A DNA stretch of 25,498 nucleotides, taken from contig DBZY01000076.1 in the NCBI GenBank assembly GCA_002311835.1, positions 39,330 to 64,827 of the forward strand, in the 5' to 3' direction. The position numbers and the translations under genes were made by a program. Of the stretch, positions 1 to 8,061 are shown one piece after another. Below the pieces are notes generated by a model. That model ran no database searches and was not told where the DNA came from. It was given only the letters and a program-made list of their open reading frames with translations. Position 1 is the first letter of the stretch. Each line of letters begins with the position of its first letter. The stretch comes from Proteobacteria bacterium UBA1148. Lineage in GTDB: Bacteria; Pseudomonadota; Gammaproteobacteria; Steroidobacterales; Rariloculaceae.

Positions 1-1606
1 CGCGGGAAGCAAAGCCTGGTAGAGGTATGTTGTAAACTTCTGCGATCGTTGTTTCGGGCGGTTGAGATCCTGGATCGAGTCTCACCAATCTTCCTGGAAA
101 CTCGAAGCTTGTGGATCCCCACACCGAACCGTCAGCAGGGTTTGGCATTACGGCATAAAAACGGGGTGAGATGCGTTTGTCTCGTGCCGGATCAACTGGT
201 TCGTTTATTCCCGCATAGCCTTCGTCACGCTTACCGTTGCCATTAGTGTCCAAGATTGCAGCTGTCCAGCCCTGGGATAGGGCTGCATCTTTCGTCTCCA
301 TAAACAAGTTACTGTTAACCCAGCCCACTACGTCTCCGCCACCGCTAGTCCACAGCGTGTTGTTCTCATCCTCGGCAAATTGTAAGTGATGAGTGGAGTA
401 ACAAATATCGACAAAATGATATTCCCCCGTATCAGGCTCGTAGACGGAGAGATGGCGCCCTGCTCGGCTCGTAGGTGTGAGCTTAGCTGATGGATGGTCC
501 GACCCCTCTCGACAGTAATCCGGATTCTGGGGTGCTCGGATTCGGGCTGTGTACCAAACACGTCCATCTTGATCAAGCATAGGATTGTGTGCATTAGCTT
601 TACTATCCCAGATACGTTCATCGCCCCAGTAAGGAGATGGTGCTCCAATAGGATCGCTATTCGTCGTAGGTGTATCAGCATCCCGGACTGGCGCTCGGAA
701 CGTGTTATCTGTGTTGGCCATTGGATCTAGGACCGGAAAGTTGTCCGTGCTGAGTTCCGGTGCGCCGTATATTTTTCCGTAAGCATTTACTGTGGGGTCG
801 CGACGGTCTGTAGTGCTTAAGTCATGGAGATAAGACTTAGGATCACCCCAATCCCTAACAGTCGCCACTACATTACGTTCAATACCTTGTGGTCGTTCGG
901 GTATAAAACTTGGCAGCTCGCCAGCCGCTACCCTATCAGTCCAATCTGCCAGGTACTTGAAGGGCACGCCTGCAAGTCGAGCTGCCAGAGGTTCGAGCAT
1001 CTGATGGGCGGCCTGGCCGGACTGCACTCTGCGAATCCAGCGTTGCTCGGAGGATTCGATATCACTGAAGGCTTCGGGGAAGGTACGTGTCGATAGCTGA
1101 CCAAGTTGATGGCAACCGATGCACGTCTGGTTCGTCATGACGCTAATGTATTCATTCAGCCCGCCTCGGAGATGGCTAACCTCACTCTCATCTGGCAGAT
1201 GCATCATGGAATACCACGAAATAGCGGGATATACCTGTGCGGCTACTTCGGGGCTCGGTGCCACAATCGCGGTCAGGTCAACTGCATCACCAGGATTGGC
1301 GGAAACTTTCTCAGAATCCGCTAGTCCGTAGCCACGCACCCATAGTTGGTAGTTAGCATCAGGCAGGTCTGGGACAAGGTATCGACCCTCGTCATCGGTC
1401 ACGACAATTTTGGCATACCGAGTCGCCAGATCATCAGTTTCGGCAATGACCCAAACACCTGCTTCCGCTCCAGCCTCACTGCTAACGATTCCACCAATAT
1501 CATCACTGTCTATATCGACGCCCTGCGCCAGAGCGCCAGACATCCAGGCCATAGCCAGCACAGCGGTTCCGGAAAGGACTCGCTGTAATATATTCAGTTT
1601 CCCCAT
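1..1606 (-). CDS. Secreted single-haem c-type cytochrome with N-terminal carboxypeptidase-regulatory-like domain (3' end outside window)
   Basis: The frame is open from an ATG at 1606 to the left edge (535 codons), so the C-terminus is missing. TAAGGAGA at 1613-1620 is a strong ribosome site for this start. Residues 1-28 form a signal peptide ending in ALAQ. Residues of about 30-105 resemble the beta-sandwich of carboxypeptidase regulatory-like domains (DDEGRYLVPDLPDANYQLWV). A c-type haem site, CIGCH, lies at residues 162-166. The rest (for example DQDGRVWYTARI and EDENNTLWTSGGGDVVGWVN) recalls the beta-propeller repeats of virginiamycin-B-lyase-like proteins. Location is probably periplasmic; substrate and partner are unknown. 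It lies 130 bp downstream of the amidohydrolase gene on the same strand and may be cotranscribed with it. The reading frame and haem motif are seen directly; the domain names are my recognition and less certain. Confidence 0.85.
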   Translation of the reverse strand, partial: MGKLNILQRVLSGTAVLAMAWMSGALAQGVDIDSDDIGGIVSSEAGAEAGVWVIAETDDLATRYAKIVVTDDEGRYLVPDLPDANYQLWVRGYGLADSEKVSANPGDAVDLTAIVAPSPEVAAQVYPAISWYSMMHLPDESEVSHLRGGLNEYISVMTNQTCIGCHQLGQLSTRTFPEAFSDIESSEQRWIRRVQSGQAAHQMLEPLAARLAGVPFKYLADWTDRVAAGELPSFIPERPQGIERNVVATVRDWGDPKSYLHDLSTTDRRDPTVNAYGKIYGAPELSTDNFPVLDPMANTDNTFRAPVRDADTPTTNSDPIGAPSPYWGDERIWDSKANAHNPMLDQDGRVWYTARIRAPQNPDYCREGSDHPSAKLTPTSRAGRHLSVYEPDTGEYHFVDICYSTHHLQFAEDENNTLWTSGGGDVVGWVNSNLFMETKDAALSQGWTAAILDTNGNGKRDEGYAGINEPVDPARDKRISPRFYAVMPNPADGSVWGSTSFEFPGRLVRLDPGSQPPETTIAEVYNIPLPGFASR

Positions 1607-1736
1607 ACCAGTTCTCCTTAAAAATCTATTTGGCCGTCAAGCGGCTAGGGTTCCTGCAAAGTAGAGAAATCTAGCCTTATTCTACCTCATGTAAGGGTAT
1701 TCGCCAGTTGATGAGACGTGCTTCTGACAGCATGGC

Positions 1737-2804
1737 TTATGCTCTAATATTGAGCATTTCAACTAGGTTTCCACCGACTATGGCAATCTTCTCGGCATCA
1801 CTCAGGTAAGAGGCGTTGAGGATTAGGTCAAGAGTGTCAGGCCAGTTGAACGGTAGATCCGTACCATAGACGATTTGGCTAGCACCCACCTCAGCGACGA
1901 GATGTCGTAGGGCTTCATCCGAAAACACCATGCTGTCGATCAGAATCTGATCCTTCAGGTAATCGCTTGGTTGTTTTGTATTGGCACAATTTGCGTTGTT
2001 ACGTACCTCGCATGCAACCTCAGTACGACCAAGATAAGATGGCAGATAGCCGCCGCCGTGCGCCCCAACGACCTTCAGTCCGGGGAATTTATCCAGCGTG
2101 CCATCAAACATCATACGAGTGAGGAAAGCGGTAGTCTCCAAGGGGTTGCCGATGATATTGCCTAAGTCACCCCTTCCTGCAAGCGCGCCTTCACGGATGA
2201 GGTTGAAGGAGTTGTTGGGGTGCATGAAGATCGGTGCCCTAAGTTCCTCAGCTTTTGCCCAAAAGGGATCGTACTTGGGGTCTGAAAGACTCTCATCATT
2301 GCAGTGCCCACCCACTGAGGCACCTCGATGACCCAGTTCGTTCATAGCATATTCCAGCTGCTCAGCAGCAAGCTCGGGATATTGCAGGGATGGAGATGTC
2401 AGCGCGACAAAACGGTCAGGATGCTCGCTGACCCAGGCAGCAAGACCCTCATCATGGAGTCTGACGATATCAGTTGCGAGAGCACGATCCGTACCATACC
2501 ACCAGTAGCGATTGATGCTCAGAGCCTGATAGTCGATTCCGAGCTGGTTCATGTCGTCTAGGCGTTCGGGGCCAAGCGCTTGCCAAGGGGCGAATCCAAC
2601 ATCCGAAAATTCTGTCCCGACGAGAAGATCGGTTACTTCGGGGAAAACACAATGAGCATGTATATCCACCGTCACTGCTCGTTGGCCACCGATCGAGACT
2701 TCTCGTCGTGTGGTTTGAGCAAGCGCGTCTCCAAACCGGGTCATCACGAATGCGCCAGCAGTAGCACTACCTACTGTCGCCAAAAAATCTCTGCGATTGG
2801 GCAT
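1737..2804 (-). CDS. Tat-exported amidohydrolase family 2 (ACMSD-like) metal-dependent hydrolase or decarboxylase
   Basis: A 355-residue protein of the amidohydrolase-2 superfamily, which includes aminocarboxymuconate-semialdehyde decarboxylase and related TIM-barrel enzymes. The start at 2804 is chosen over 2819 because GGAGGAAGG (about 2811-2819) lies 6 nt upstream of it and overlaps the longer start. The N-terminus reads PNRRDFLATVG and then a hydrophobic stretch ending in DALAQ, a twin-arginine signal. Metal-site motifs appear in family order: HAH near the start of the mature protein, MHPNN in the middle, AHGGGYLP, and GTDLPF near the C-terminus. Activity is likely hydrolysis or decarboxylation of a small, perhaps aromatic-derived, acid in the periplasm, but the substrate cannot be read. 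The haem protein gene follows 130 bp downstream. Family assignment is firm; the specific reaction is not known. Confidence 0.88.
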   Translation of the reverse strand: MPNRRDFLATVGSATAGAFVMTRFGDALAQTTRREVSIGGQRAVTVDIHAHCVFPEVTDLLVGTEFSDVGFAPWQALGPERLDDMNQLGIDYQALSINRYWWYGTDRALATDIVRLHDEGLAAWVSEHPDRFVALTSPSLQYPELAAEQLEYAMNELGHRGASVGGHCNDESLSDPKYDPFWAKAEELRAPIFMHPNNSFNLIREGALAGRGDLGNIIGNPLETTAFLTRMMFDGTLDKFPGLKVVGAHGGGYLPSYLGRTEVACEVRNNANCANTKQPSDYLKDQILIDSMVFSDEALRHLVAEVGASQIVYGTDLPFNWPDTLDLILNASYLSDAEKIAIVGGNLVEMLNIRA

Positions 2805-3011
2805 GGTCCCTTCCTCCATTTTTTATTGATCTGCTCCGTTGCAACGCCTGGGATATGGAGATGCTACGGAGGATGGCTATGAGTATACCGCTGTAGCGTA
2901 GAGGAACCCTCAGTCAGAGTAGCCATTTATCTTAACTAATTGTAATGTCTCACTGTTTTTCTGTCGAAGCGTTGTCGTTAAGCTTCACCAGAACCATTGT
3001 TAAGGTGACGG

Positions 3012-3689
3012 ATGCGTATTCTGGTTGTAGAAGATGACCCCATGGTTGCTCAATACGTTGTGAAAGGGCTTGATGGTGTTGGTTATGAGGTTGAGCACTT
3101 TGCGGACGGGCATAGTGGATTCCGGGCAGCCACGGAGAAAAAGTTTGATGTCATGGTTATAGACCGGATGTTGCCTGGGATGGACGGATTGACGTTGATA
3201 AAGACTATTCGTGCCGCAAAGACCCAGACCCCCGTGCTGATTTTAAGTGCGCTGGGAGAAGTTGATGACAAGGTGCAAGGGCTGAAAGCGGGAGGTGACG
3301 ATTACTTAGTCAAGCCATTTGCGTTTCCTGAGCTTTTAGCACGCATTGAGGCGCTTGTACGACGAGCGTCTGTACAGGAGGAAGTAACCACTCTGGTGGT
3401 TGATGGATTACAGATGGACCTCCTTTCCAGGAAAGTTTTAAGAGAAGGTCAGGAGATAACTCTTAAGCCTCGCGAGTTTCAGTTACTGGAGTATATGATT
3501 CGAAACGAGGGCCAGGTCGTTACCCGCGCAATGCTGTTAGAAGCGGTATGGAACTACCACTTCGACCCGCAGACAAACTTAATCGATGTACACATAAGTC
3601 GATTGCGACAGAAGATCGACAAAGATTTCAGTTCGGCACTCATTCACACGGTCCGAGGTGTTGGCTATGTTTTTGGAATATCTGAGTAA
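3012..3689 (+). CDS. OmpR/PhoB-type response regulator (QseB/PmrA-like)
   Basis: A 225-residue two-domain response regulator. The receiver domain (about 1-115) has the acidic pair D8/D9, the phospho-acceptor D51 in VMVIDRMLPGMDG, and the conserved lysine in YLVKPF. The C-terminal winged helix (about 125-222) has LKPREFQLLEYM, VVTRAMLLEAVW and the closing HTVRGVGYVF typical of the family. AAGGTG sits just upstream of the ATG. The sensor-kinase gene begins 22 nt before this gene ends, so the two are translationally coupled and form a cognate pair. It should bind DNA as a phosphorylated dimer; target genes are unknown, though the secreted lectin-like gene in the same operon is a possible output. 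Several TTAA words lie in the upstream gap, but I could not define a binding box. Confidence 0.95.
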   Translation: MRILVVEDDPMVAQYVVKGLDGVGYEVEHFADGHSGFRAATEKKFDVMVIDRMLPGMDGLTLIKTIRAAKTQTPVLILSALGEVDDKVQGLKAGGDDYLVKPFAFPELLARIEALVRRASVQEEVTTLVVDGLQMDLLSRKVLREGQEITLKPREFQLLEYMIRNEGQVVTRAMLLEAVWNYHFDPQTNLIDVHISRLRQKIDKDFSSALIHTVRGVGYVFGISE

Positions 3690-5085
3690 CATTTGGCGTA
3701 GCACTACATTCCGCTTGGGTCTGTGGGTTATGGCTTTGTTCTCGGTATCGTTCTTGATATTGGGCGGGTTTGTTTATTGGCAGACCCTAAGCTTTATGGA
3801 ACAAGAACTGCGTAGTTCAATAGACCTAGAACTCTCGCAATCTCAGGAGTACTTCGCTGTTGCAGGGGCCGAGGAATTCATTATGGAGATCGAAGAAGAG
3901 ACTGCTCGAGATCCTACTGGGATCTACATTTTTCTCGATGAAAATTGTCAGCCGTTAGCGGGCGGATTTGAGCGGCTAGATGAAAACGAGTCGGTGCAAG
4001 AGTTGTGTCAGCAGGCGTCTGAAACGAATGGGTGGCTTGAATTTGAGTTAAGTATCCCGTTTGGGTTCAGAGCAGAGATTCCAGAGTGGGATGATGATGT
4101 TTATGCGCGGTTGGTTCCTTTCTCCGATAAGTATCAACTCATTTACGGTCGCATGGGAGGCAATCTTGATTGGTTGCGACAAGTTATGGAGTCAGTATTG
4201 AGGTGGGGTCTCGGGGTTATGATTGGGCTTGCTATCCTGGGCAGTTTCCTAGTATCAGGTAGAGTTGCGAAACGTCTCGAGCAAATTAACCGTATCAGTC
4301 AGGAGATTCGTCACGGTGATCTTTCTCGCCGGATGCCTCAGAGTCGTAGTAAAGATGAGTTTGATCGTCTTGCGGGCAATTTGAACGATATGCTAGATCA
4401 GATCCAGACGTTGATGGAAGGGGTACGATCCGTCTCCGATGCTATTGCGCATGACCTAAGGACGCCACTAACACGATTGCGCGGCCGTCTTGAACAACTC
4501 CGCGATGTTGAGGGAAGCGACATTTCAGCGAGCATTGATGAGTCCATTGAAGAAGCGGACAGAATGCTTGGAACGTTCAGTGCGTTGCTACGAATTGCGC
4601 AGATTGAGGCGGGAGGGCGTCGAGTAGATTTTCATGCAGTAGACTTGGGAGAGATAGGAAGGGACTTAATAGATCTTTACGAGCCGCTGGCAGCTGAGAA
4701 AAAAATTACATTGGGGTTGAATGTCGATGACTTGACGAAGACACGGGGTGATCGTGATCTTCTATTTCAGGCAATTTCTAATCTTGTTGATAACGCTATT
4801 AAGTACACTCCAGAGGGTGGATCTATCCAGGTGGACCTAAGAGAGGGGCCTGCGGGTCAGAAAATTGTGATCACTGATTCTGGTTCTGGTATTCCTGAGC
4901 AAGAACGGGACCGAGTGTTCCAACGGTTCTACCGACTGGAGAGCCATCGTGGCGCAGAGGGGAACGGACTCGGACTGAGCTTGGTTGCTGCGGTGGCAAA
5001 GATGCACCAAACAGAGATTTTACTTGAGGATAATAACCCGGGTCTGCGTGTCGTGTGGGATCTTCCGCATGATAGACTCGCATGA
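3667..5085 (+). CDS. Membrane sensor histidine kinase, partner of the upstream regulator
   Basis: A 472-residue kinase. I start at ATG 3667 because GAGGTG (3655-3660) lies 6 nt upstream; a GTG at 3658 would add three residues. The first membrane segment is at about 16-37. An acidic periplasmic region of about 140 residues follows (clusters such as MEIEEE and EWDDD), then a second membrane segment at about 179-199 and a HAMP linker. The HisKA box has H262 in AIAHDLRTPL. The ATPase domain has the N box around N376 (SNLVDNAIKY), DSGSGIP, and GNGLGLSLV. The acidic sensor region recalls cation-sensing kinases such as PhoQ, but that is only an analogy. It overlaps the regulator gene and is followed 48 bp later by the secreted lectin-like gene. 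Confidence 0.95.
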   Translation: MFLEYLSNIWRSTTFRLGLWVMALFSVSFLILGGFVYWQTLSFMEQELRSSIDLELSQSQEYFAVAGAEEFIMEIEEETARDPTGIYIFLDENCQPLAGGFERLDENESVQELCQQASETNGWLEFELSIPFGFRAEIPEWDDDVYARLVPFSDKYQLIYGRMGGNLDWLRQVMESVLRWGLGVMIGLAILGSFLVSGRVAKRLEQINRISQEIRHGDLSRRMPQSRSKDEFDRLAGNLNDMLDQIQTLMEGVRSVSDAIAHDLRTPLTRLRGRLEQLRDVEGSDISASIDESIEEADRMLGTFSALLRIAQIEAGGRRVDFHAVDLGEIGRDLIDLYEPLAAEKKITLGLNVDDLTKTRGDRDLLFQAISNLVDNAIKYTPEGGSIQVDLREGPAGQKIVITDSGSGIPEQERDRVFQRFYRLESHRGAEGNGLGLSLVAAVAKMHQTEILLEDNNPGLRVVWDLPHDRLA

Positions 5086-5133
5086 ATAAGCTGCACGAAA
5101 AGTAGGCTATTTAATAAGTAAGGAGAATCATCG

Positions 5134-5769
5134 ATGAGAAAAGTGCTTTGTATACTAACGACAGGATTTCTGGCCCTCGTGGGCGCAGAAACTTCATTTG
5201 CTCAGGACATGACATTCTTTATCACAAGTGACGGGCCGGGTAACGGTGGAGATCTCGGTGGTATTGAAGGTGCTGATGCTCTTTGCCAGTCGCTCGCTGA
5301 AGACGCTGGTGCGGGGGACAAGACATGGGCCGCGTATCTTGGCACCGAGGTAGAAGGTGGTCGTGGGGCGGACGCGCGCGGCCGGATCGGTGATGGACCT
5401 TGGCACAACGCCGCCGGAGTACTCATTGCGGAAGATATTGATCAACTGCATTTGGGTCCCAATATTGTCAGAAGTACAGCTCTTGATGAGAATGGCGACC
5501 GTGTGTTTGGTCGAGGTGACCCAGTGAACCGGCACGACATTCTTACGGGTGTCATGGCCGACGGCACGGCATTCTTTCCAGATGACGCTGACCATACCTG
5601 CAACAACTGGACAAGTAGCGATGAGGGTAGCGCAAGTCTCGGTCACTTTGATCGCCAAGGTGGCGGTAATACCTCCTGGAACGCAGCGCATGGATCCCGG
5701 AGTTGTTCCCAGGCAGATCTTGCGGCAACCGGTGGGGATGGTCTGTTGTATTGCTTTGCAACTGACTAA
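5134..5769 (+). CDS. Secreted C-type-lectin-like (DUF1554-type) protein
   Basis: A 211-residue exported protein with a signal peptide of about 24 residues ending in SFAQ. AAGGAGA (5120-5126) is well placed before the ATG. The mature part has four cysteines, in ADALCQSLA, HTCNNWTS, SRSCSQ and LLYCFATD. The spacing and the WTSSDEGSASLGHF and GLLYCF segments resemble the endostatin/C-type-lectin-like fold of DUF1554 proteins, so two disulfides are likely. No catalytic motif is evident; a binding role at the cell surface or in the periplasm is inferred. It is the last gene of a three-gene unit with the two-component pair and is followed by a strong terminator. It could be an accessory ligand-binding partner of the sensor or simply a regulated output. 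Coding status is clear; the family call is moderately secure. Confidence 0.8.
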   Translation: MRKVLCILTTGFLALVGAETSFAQDMTFFITSDGPGNGGDLGGIEGADALCQSLAEDAGAGDKTWAAYLGTEVEGGRGADARGRIGDGPWHNAAGVLIAEDIDQLHLGPNIVRSTALDENGDRVFGRGDPVNRHDILTGVMADGTAFFPDDADHTCNNWTSSDEGSASLGHFDRQGGGNTSWNAAHGSRSCSQADLAATGGDGLLYCFATD

Positions 5770-5816
5770 TAGGCGTGTTTGGCCTGGTAGTTAAACCTAG
5801 GCCGAGTAAACGTTAC

Positions 5817-5844
5817 AAAAGCCCGGCTTCAGCCGGGCTTTTTT
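5817..5844 (+). terminator. Intrinsic terminator of the regulator-kinase-lectin unit
   Basis: GCCCGGC (5821-5827) and GCCGGGC (5832-5838) form a perfect 7-bp GC stem with a TTCA loop. The stem extends through flanking A/T pairs, with AAAA before it and TTTTTT after it. It lies 48 bp after the lectin-like stop codon and could also act weakly on the other strand because of the A-run. Confidence 0.95.
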
Positions 5845-5966
5845 ATAACATTGAAATGTAGCGAGATCGCATTAATTTAGAAGCTTATGGGTTCGCTTTT
5901 TATCTTCAGCTTTAACTTTCTGGCACTCAGTACTCATTGAGCGAGTTTCTGACCCTAGTTATTGTT

Positions 5967-6845
5967 ATGGAATACAAGATTAAATTCGAGTCCTCGAAGG
6001 GACTTAAGCTCACTGGCACGGTAACTGTTCCCGATGATCTGCAGACGGGCAAAAAACGTCCTGGTTTTATTGTGCTGCACGGTTTTGGGAGCAACAGCAA
6101 TGCGAGCAATACAGTGAGCCCGTGTCGCATGCTGAATGACTGGGGCTATGTGACACTGCGTTTTGATATGCGTGGTTGTGGAAACAGTGAGGGGGACTTT
6201 GGCAGGATCATTTGCCTTGAACAGGTTGACGATGCGCGGCACGCACTCAGTTATTTTCTTAGTCGTCCAGAAGTATTAACCGATTGCGTTGGCCTAATGG
6301 GGAGTAGTTTTGGTGCTGCGGTTGCGCTATACACCGCAGGAATTGACAAGCGTCCTGCCGCTGTCGTGTCCTCCGTAGGTTGGGGGAATGGAGAAACGAA
6401 ATTTCGTGCTCAACATTCAGGTTCTAAGGCGTGGAAGAGGTTTGCTGACATGCTTCTGGCCGGGGCTGAGCATAAGGAGAGAACGGGGGAATCTTTGATG
6501 GTGTCTCGTTACGATATCGTTCCTATCCCAGAGCCTCTTCGAGAGCACCTCGCAACAAAGTCCGTAATGGAATTTCCAGTGGAAACGGCGCAGAGCATGT
6601 TTGATTTTAAAGCAGAAGAAGTCGTTGGCAACATTGCGCCGCGTCCTCTGTTACTACTGCACGCAGCCAGGGACTCAGTGTGTCCAGCAGAGCAGTCCAT
6701 TGAACTTTTTAAGCATGCCGGTGATCCTACGGAGTTGCATTTGCTAGCTGATTCGGATCATTTCCTGCTTGCCGAAGACAATATCAGGGTGAGAGAGATT
6801 CTTAAAGGGTGGTTGGACCGCTATTTTCCTGTGGATGGGCGGTAG
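5967..6845 (+). CDS. Cytoplasmic alpha/beta-fold hydrolase (esterase or peptidase-like)
   Basis: A 292-residue protein from ATG 5967 (an upstream TTG at 5937 would add ten residues; neither start has a convincing ribosome site). It has the oxyanion-hole segment VLHGFGSN, a RFDMRGCGNS segment, the nucleophile elbow GSSFG with S114, an acid in HAARDSVCP and a histidine in DSDHFLL. These complete a serine-hydrolase triad. No signal peptide is visible, so it is probably cytoplasmic. The substrate cannot be assigned; relatives include feruloyl-esterase-like and acylaminoacyl-peptidase-like hydrolases. Its stop lies 2 nt from the stop of the convergent TctC-type gene, leaving no room for a separate terminator. 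Confidence 0.9.
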   Translation: MEYKIKFESSKGLKLTGTVTVPDDLQTGKKRPGFIVLHGFGSNSNASNTVSPCRMLNDWGYVTLRFDMRGCGNSEGDFGRIICLEQVDDARHALSYFLSRPEVLTDCVGLMGSSFGAAVALYTAGIDKRPAAVVSSVGWGNGETKFRAQHSGSKAWKRFADMLLAGAEHKERTGESLMVSRYDIVPIPEPLREHLATKSVMEFPVETAQSMFDFKAEEVVGNIAPRPLLLLHAARDSVCPAEQSIELFKHAGDPTELHLLADSDHFLLAEDNIRVREILKGWLDRYFPVDGR

Positions 6846-6847
6846 TT

Positions 6848-7903
6848 TTAGATACCCAGTAGCTCCTTAACTTCTGCGATGACAGACTCCGGTGTTTCCA
6901 GGGCCATCTCAACAGTGGTTTGTAATGCCTCACCTTGGGTGGGATTGACCGGGGTTCTCATAGACGTCCATACAGCTTCAGCGAATTCTTCGGTTTGCAG
7001 CATTTCACTAAAAGCGTTGCGTAGCACAGTTAGCCGAGCTGCGGGGATTCCCGGGGGCGCAAATAATGGCCAACCCATGTTTGAACCGGTTTCCAGGAAT
7101 GTGATTAGCTCCTTCTCCTGGTCGGAAGACACTAATTCTCCTAGATGTGGCGCATTTGGCGCACGCTCGTCAGCTGGTCCGATATATGCCAGATACGTTA
7201 GCTGTCCGTTGGTTAGCCATTCAGGACGTGAGAGTGACCAGTAGTCCAGTGCTGCCGCTTGGCCGTCCACCTCCCCGCGTTCCATAGCGAGAGTGATTTC
7301 TGAGCTTCCTTGGTACCCAGTAATAATTCTAATCTGAAGATCCAGCAGTTCCTTTGCTATGGCTGGTAGCTGATAGAGTAGTGATCCACGACCGGTCGCG
7401 CCGATGATGATCTCAGTGTGCCGTGTGTCTTCTAGAGTTTTGACGGGCGAGTCGCTGAGTACAGAAATCATATTAGTGACAGTGATCGCTGAACCGATCC
7501 AGCCAAACTCTCGCCCATCATACTTTGCCCTACCGGGTTCCATGAGTTGGGCAAGGATGACGCCTGGCAACGAGTATCCGAGGACTGTTCCATCTCGGGC
7601 AGATGAACGATAAACATGGTTTGCCATGGTCACACCACCACCACCCGGCATGTTTTGCACGATTACCGTAGGTCGTCCGGGAATATGATCTTCCAGAAAG
7701 CCTGCGATAATTCGTGCGGATGTATCAGTGACTCCGCCCGGGCCGGATCCGACGAGAATAGTAATCGAGCGATTTTCGTAAAAGCCATCTACGCTTTGCT
7801 GGGTACATGCGAATGTTGTACCGAGGAAGATTGTAAGGACAAGGATTCGACTTGTGATGAGCCATCCTATGTTTTCCTTGATTTGGAAATCTATTTTTCC
7901 CAC
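6848..7903 (-). CDS. Orphan TctC/Bug-family tripartite tricarboxylate transporter binding protein
   Basis: A 351-residue periplasmic solute-binding protein. The start is GTG 7903, with AAAGG about 5 nt upstream. The N-terminus carries a hydrophobic export signal ending in TTFAC, a weak lipobox with C33 as the possible lipidated residue. Family hallmarks are ITILVGSGPGGVTD near the start, IVQNMPGGGGV, and WPLFAPPGIPAARL towards the C-terminus. Bug proteins bind small carboxylates and feed a TctA/TctB permease, but neither permease gene is in the window; many family members are orphans or have sensing roles. It is divergent, across 158 bp, from the FMN and FAD dehydrogenase operon. That makes a related ligand, such as a hydroxy- or dicarboxylic acid, an attractive inference. 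Confidence 0.92.
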   Translation of the reverse strand: MGKIDFQIKENIGWLITSRILVLTIFLGTTFACTQQSVDGFYENRSITILVGSGPGGVTDTSARIIAGFLEDHIPGRPTVIVQNMPGGGGVTMANHVYRSSARDGTVLGYSLPGVILAQLMEPGRAKYDGREFGWIGSAITVTNMISVLSDSPVKTLEDTRHTEIIIGATGRGSLLYQLPAIAKELLDLQIRIITGYQGSSEITLAMERGEVDGQAAALDYWSLSRPEWLTNGQLTYLAYIGPADERAPNAPHLGELVSSDQEKELITFLETGSNMGWPLFAPPGIPAARLTVLRNAFSEMLQTEEFAEAVWTSMRTPVNPTQGEALQTTVEMALETPESVIAEVKELLGI

Positions 7904-8061
7904 TTTAAAGACCTTTTTTTTGACGTCGAGTTATCCACAATTGCGTCTTTGAAGTCTAAAGGTGATAGTGGTCAATCGGCAATGGTTGTGACGCTTCGAG
8001 TTACAATCGTATGCCTAGGTTACATGGGAGCTTTCGAGCTGGTTCCTAGGGGGAGTGCTAG

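Noticed and set aside
1643..1676. GGCTAG and CTAGCC as a possible terminator or operator between the amidohydrolase and haem-protein genes.
   Set aside because: Only a 6-bp stem with a 22-nt loop and no T-run; too weak to call.
5194..5691. A 165-codon open frame on the minus strand across the lectin-like gene.
   Set aside because: The plus-strand gene has a signal peptide, ribosome site and family-like cysteines; the minus frame has none of these and is a shadow.
7931..7939. A perfect DnaA-box word, TTATCCACA, in the gap between the TctC gene and the FMN dehydrogenase gene.
   Set aside because: Only one copy is present, with no cluster, AT-rich unwinding region or dnaA/dnaN neighbours, so it does not support an origin.
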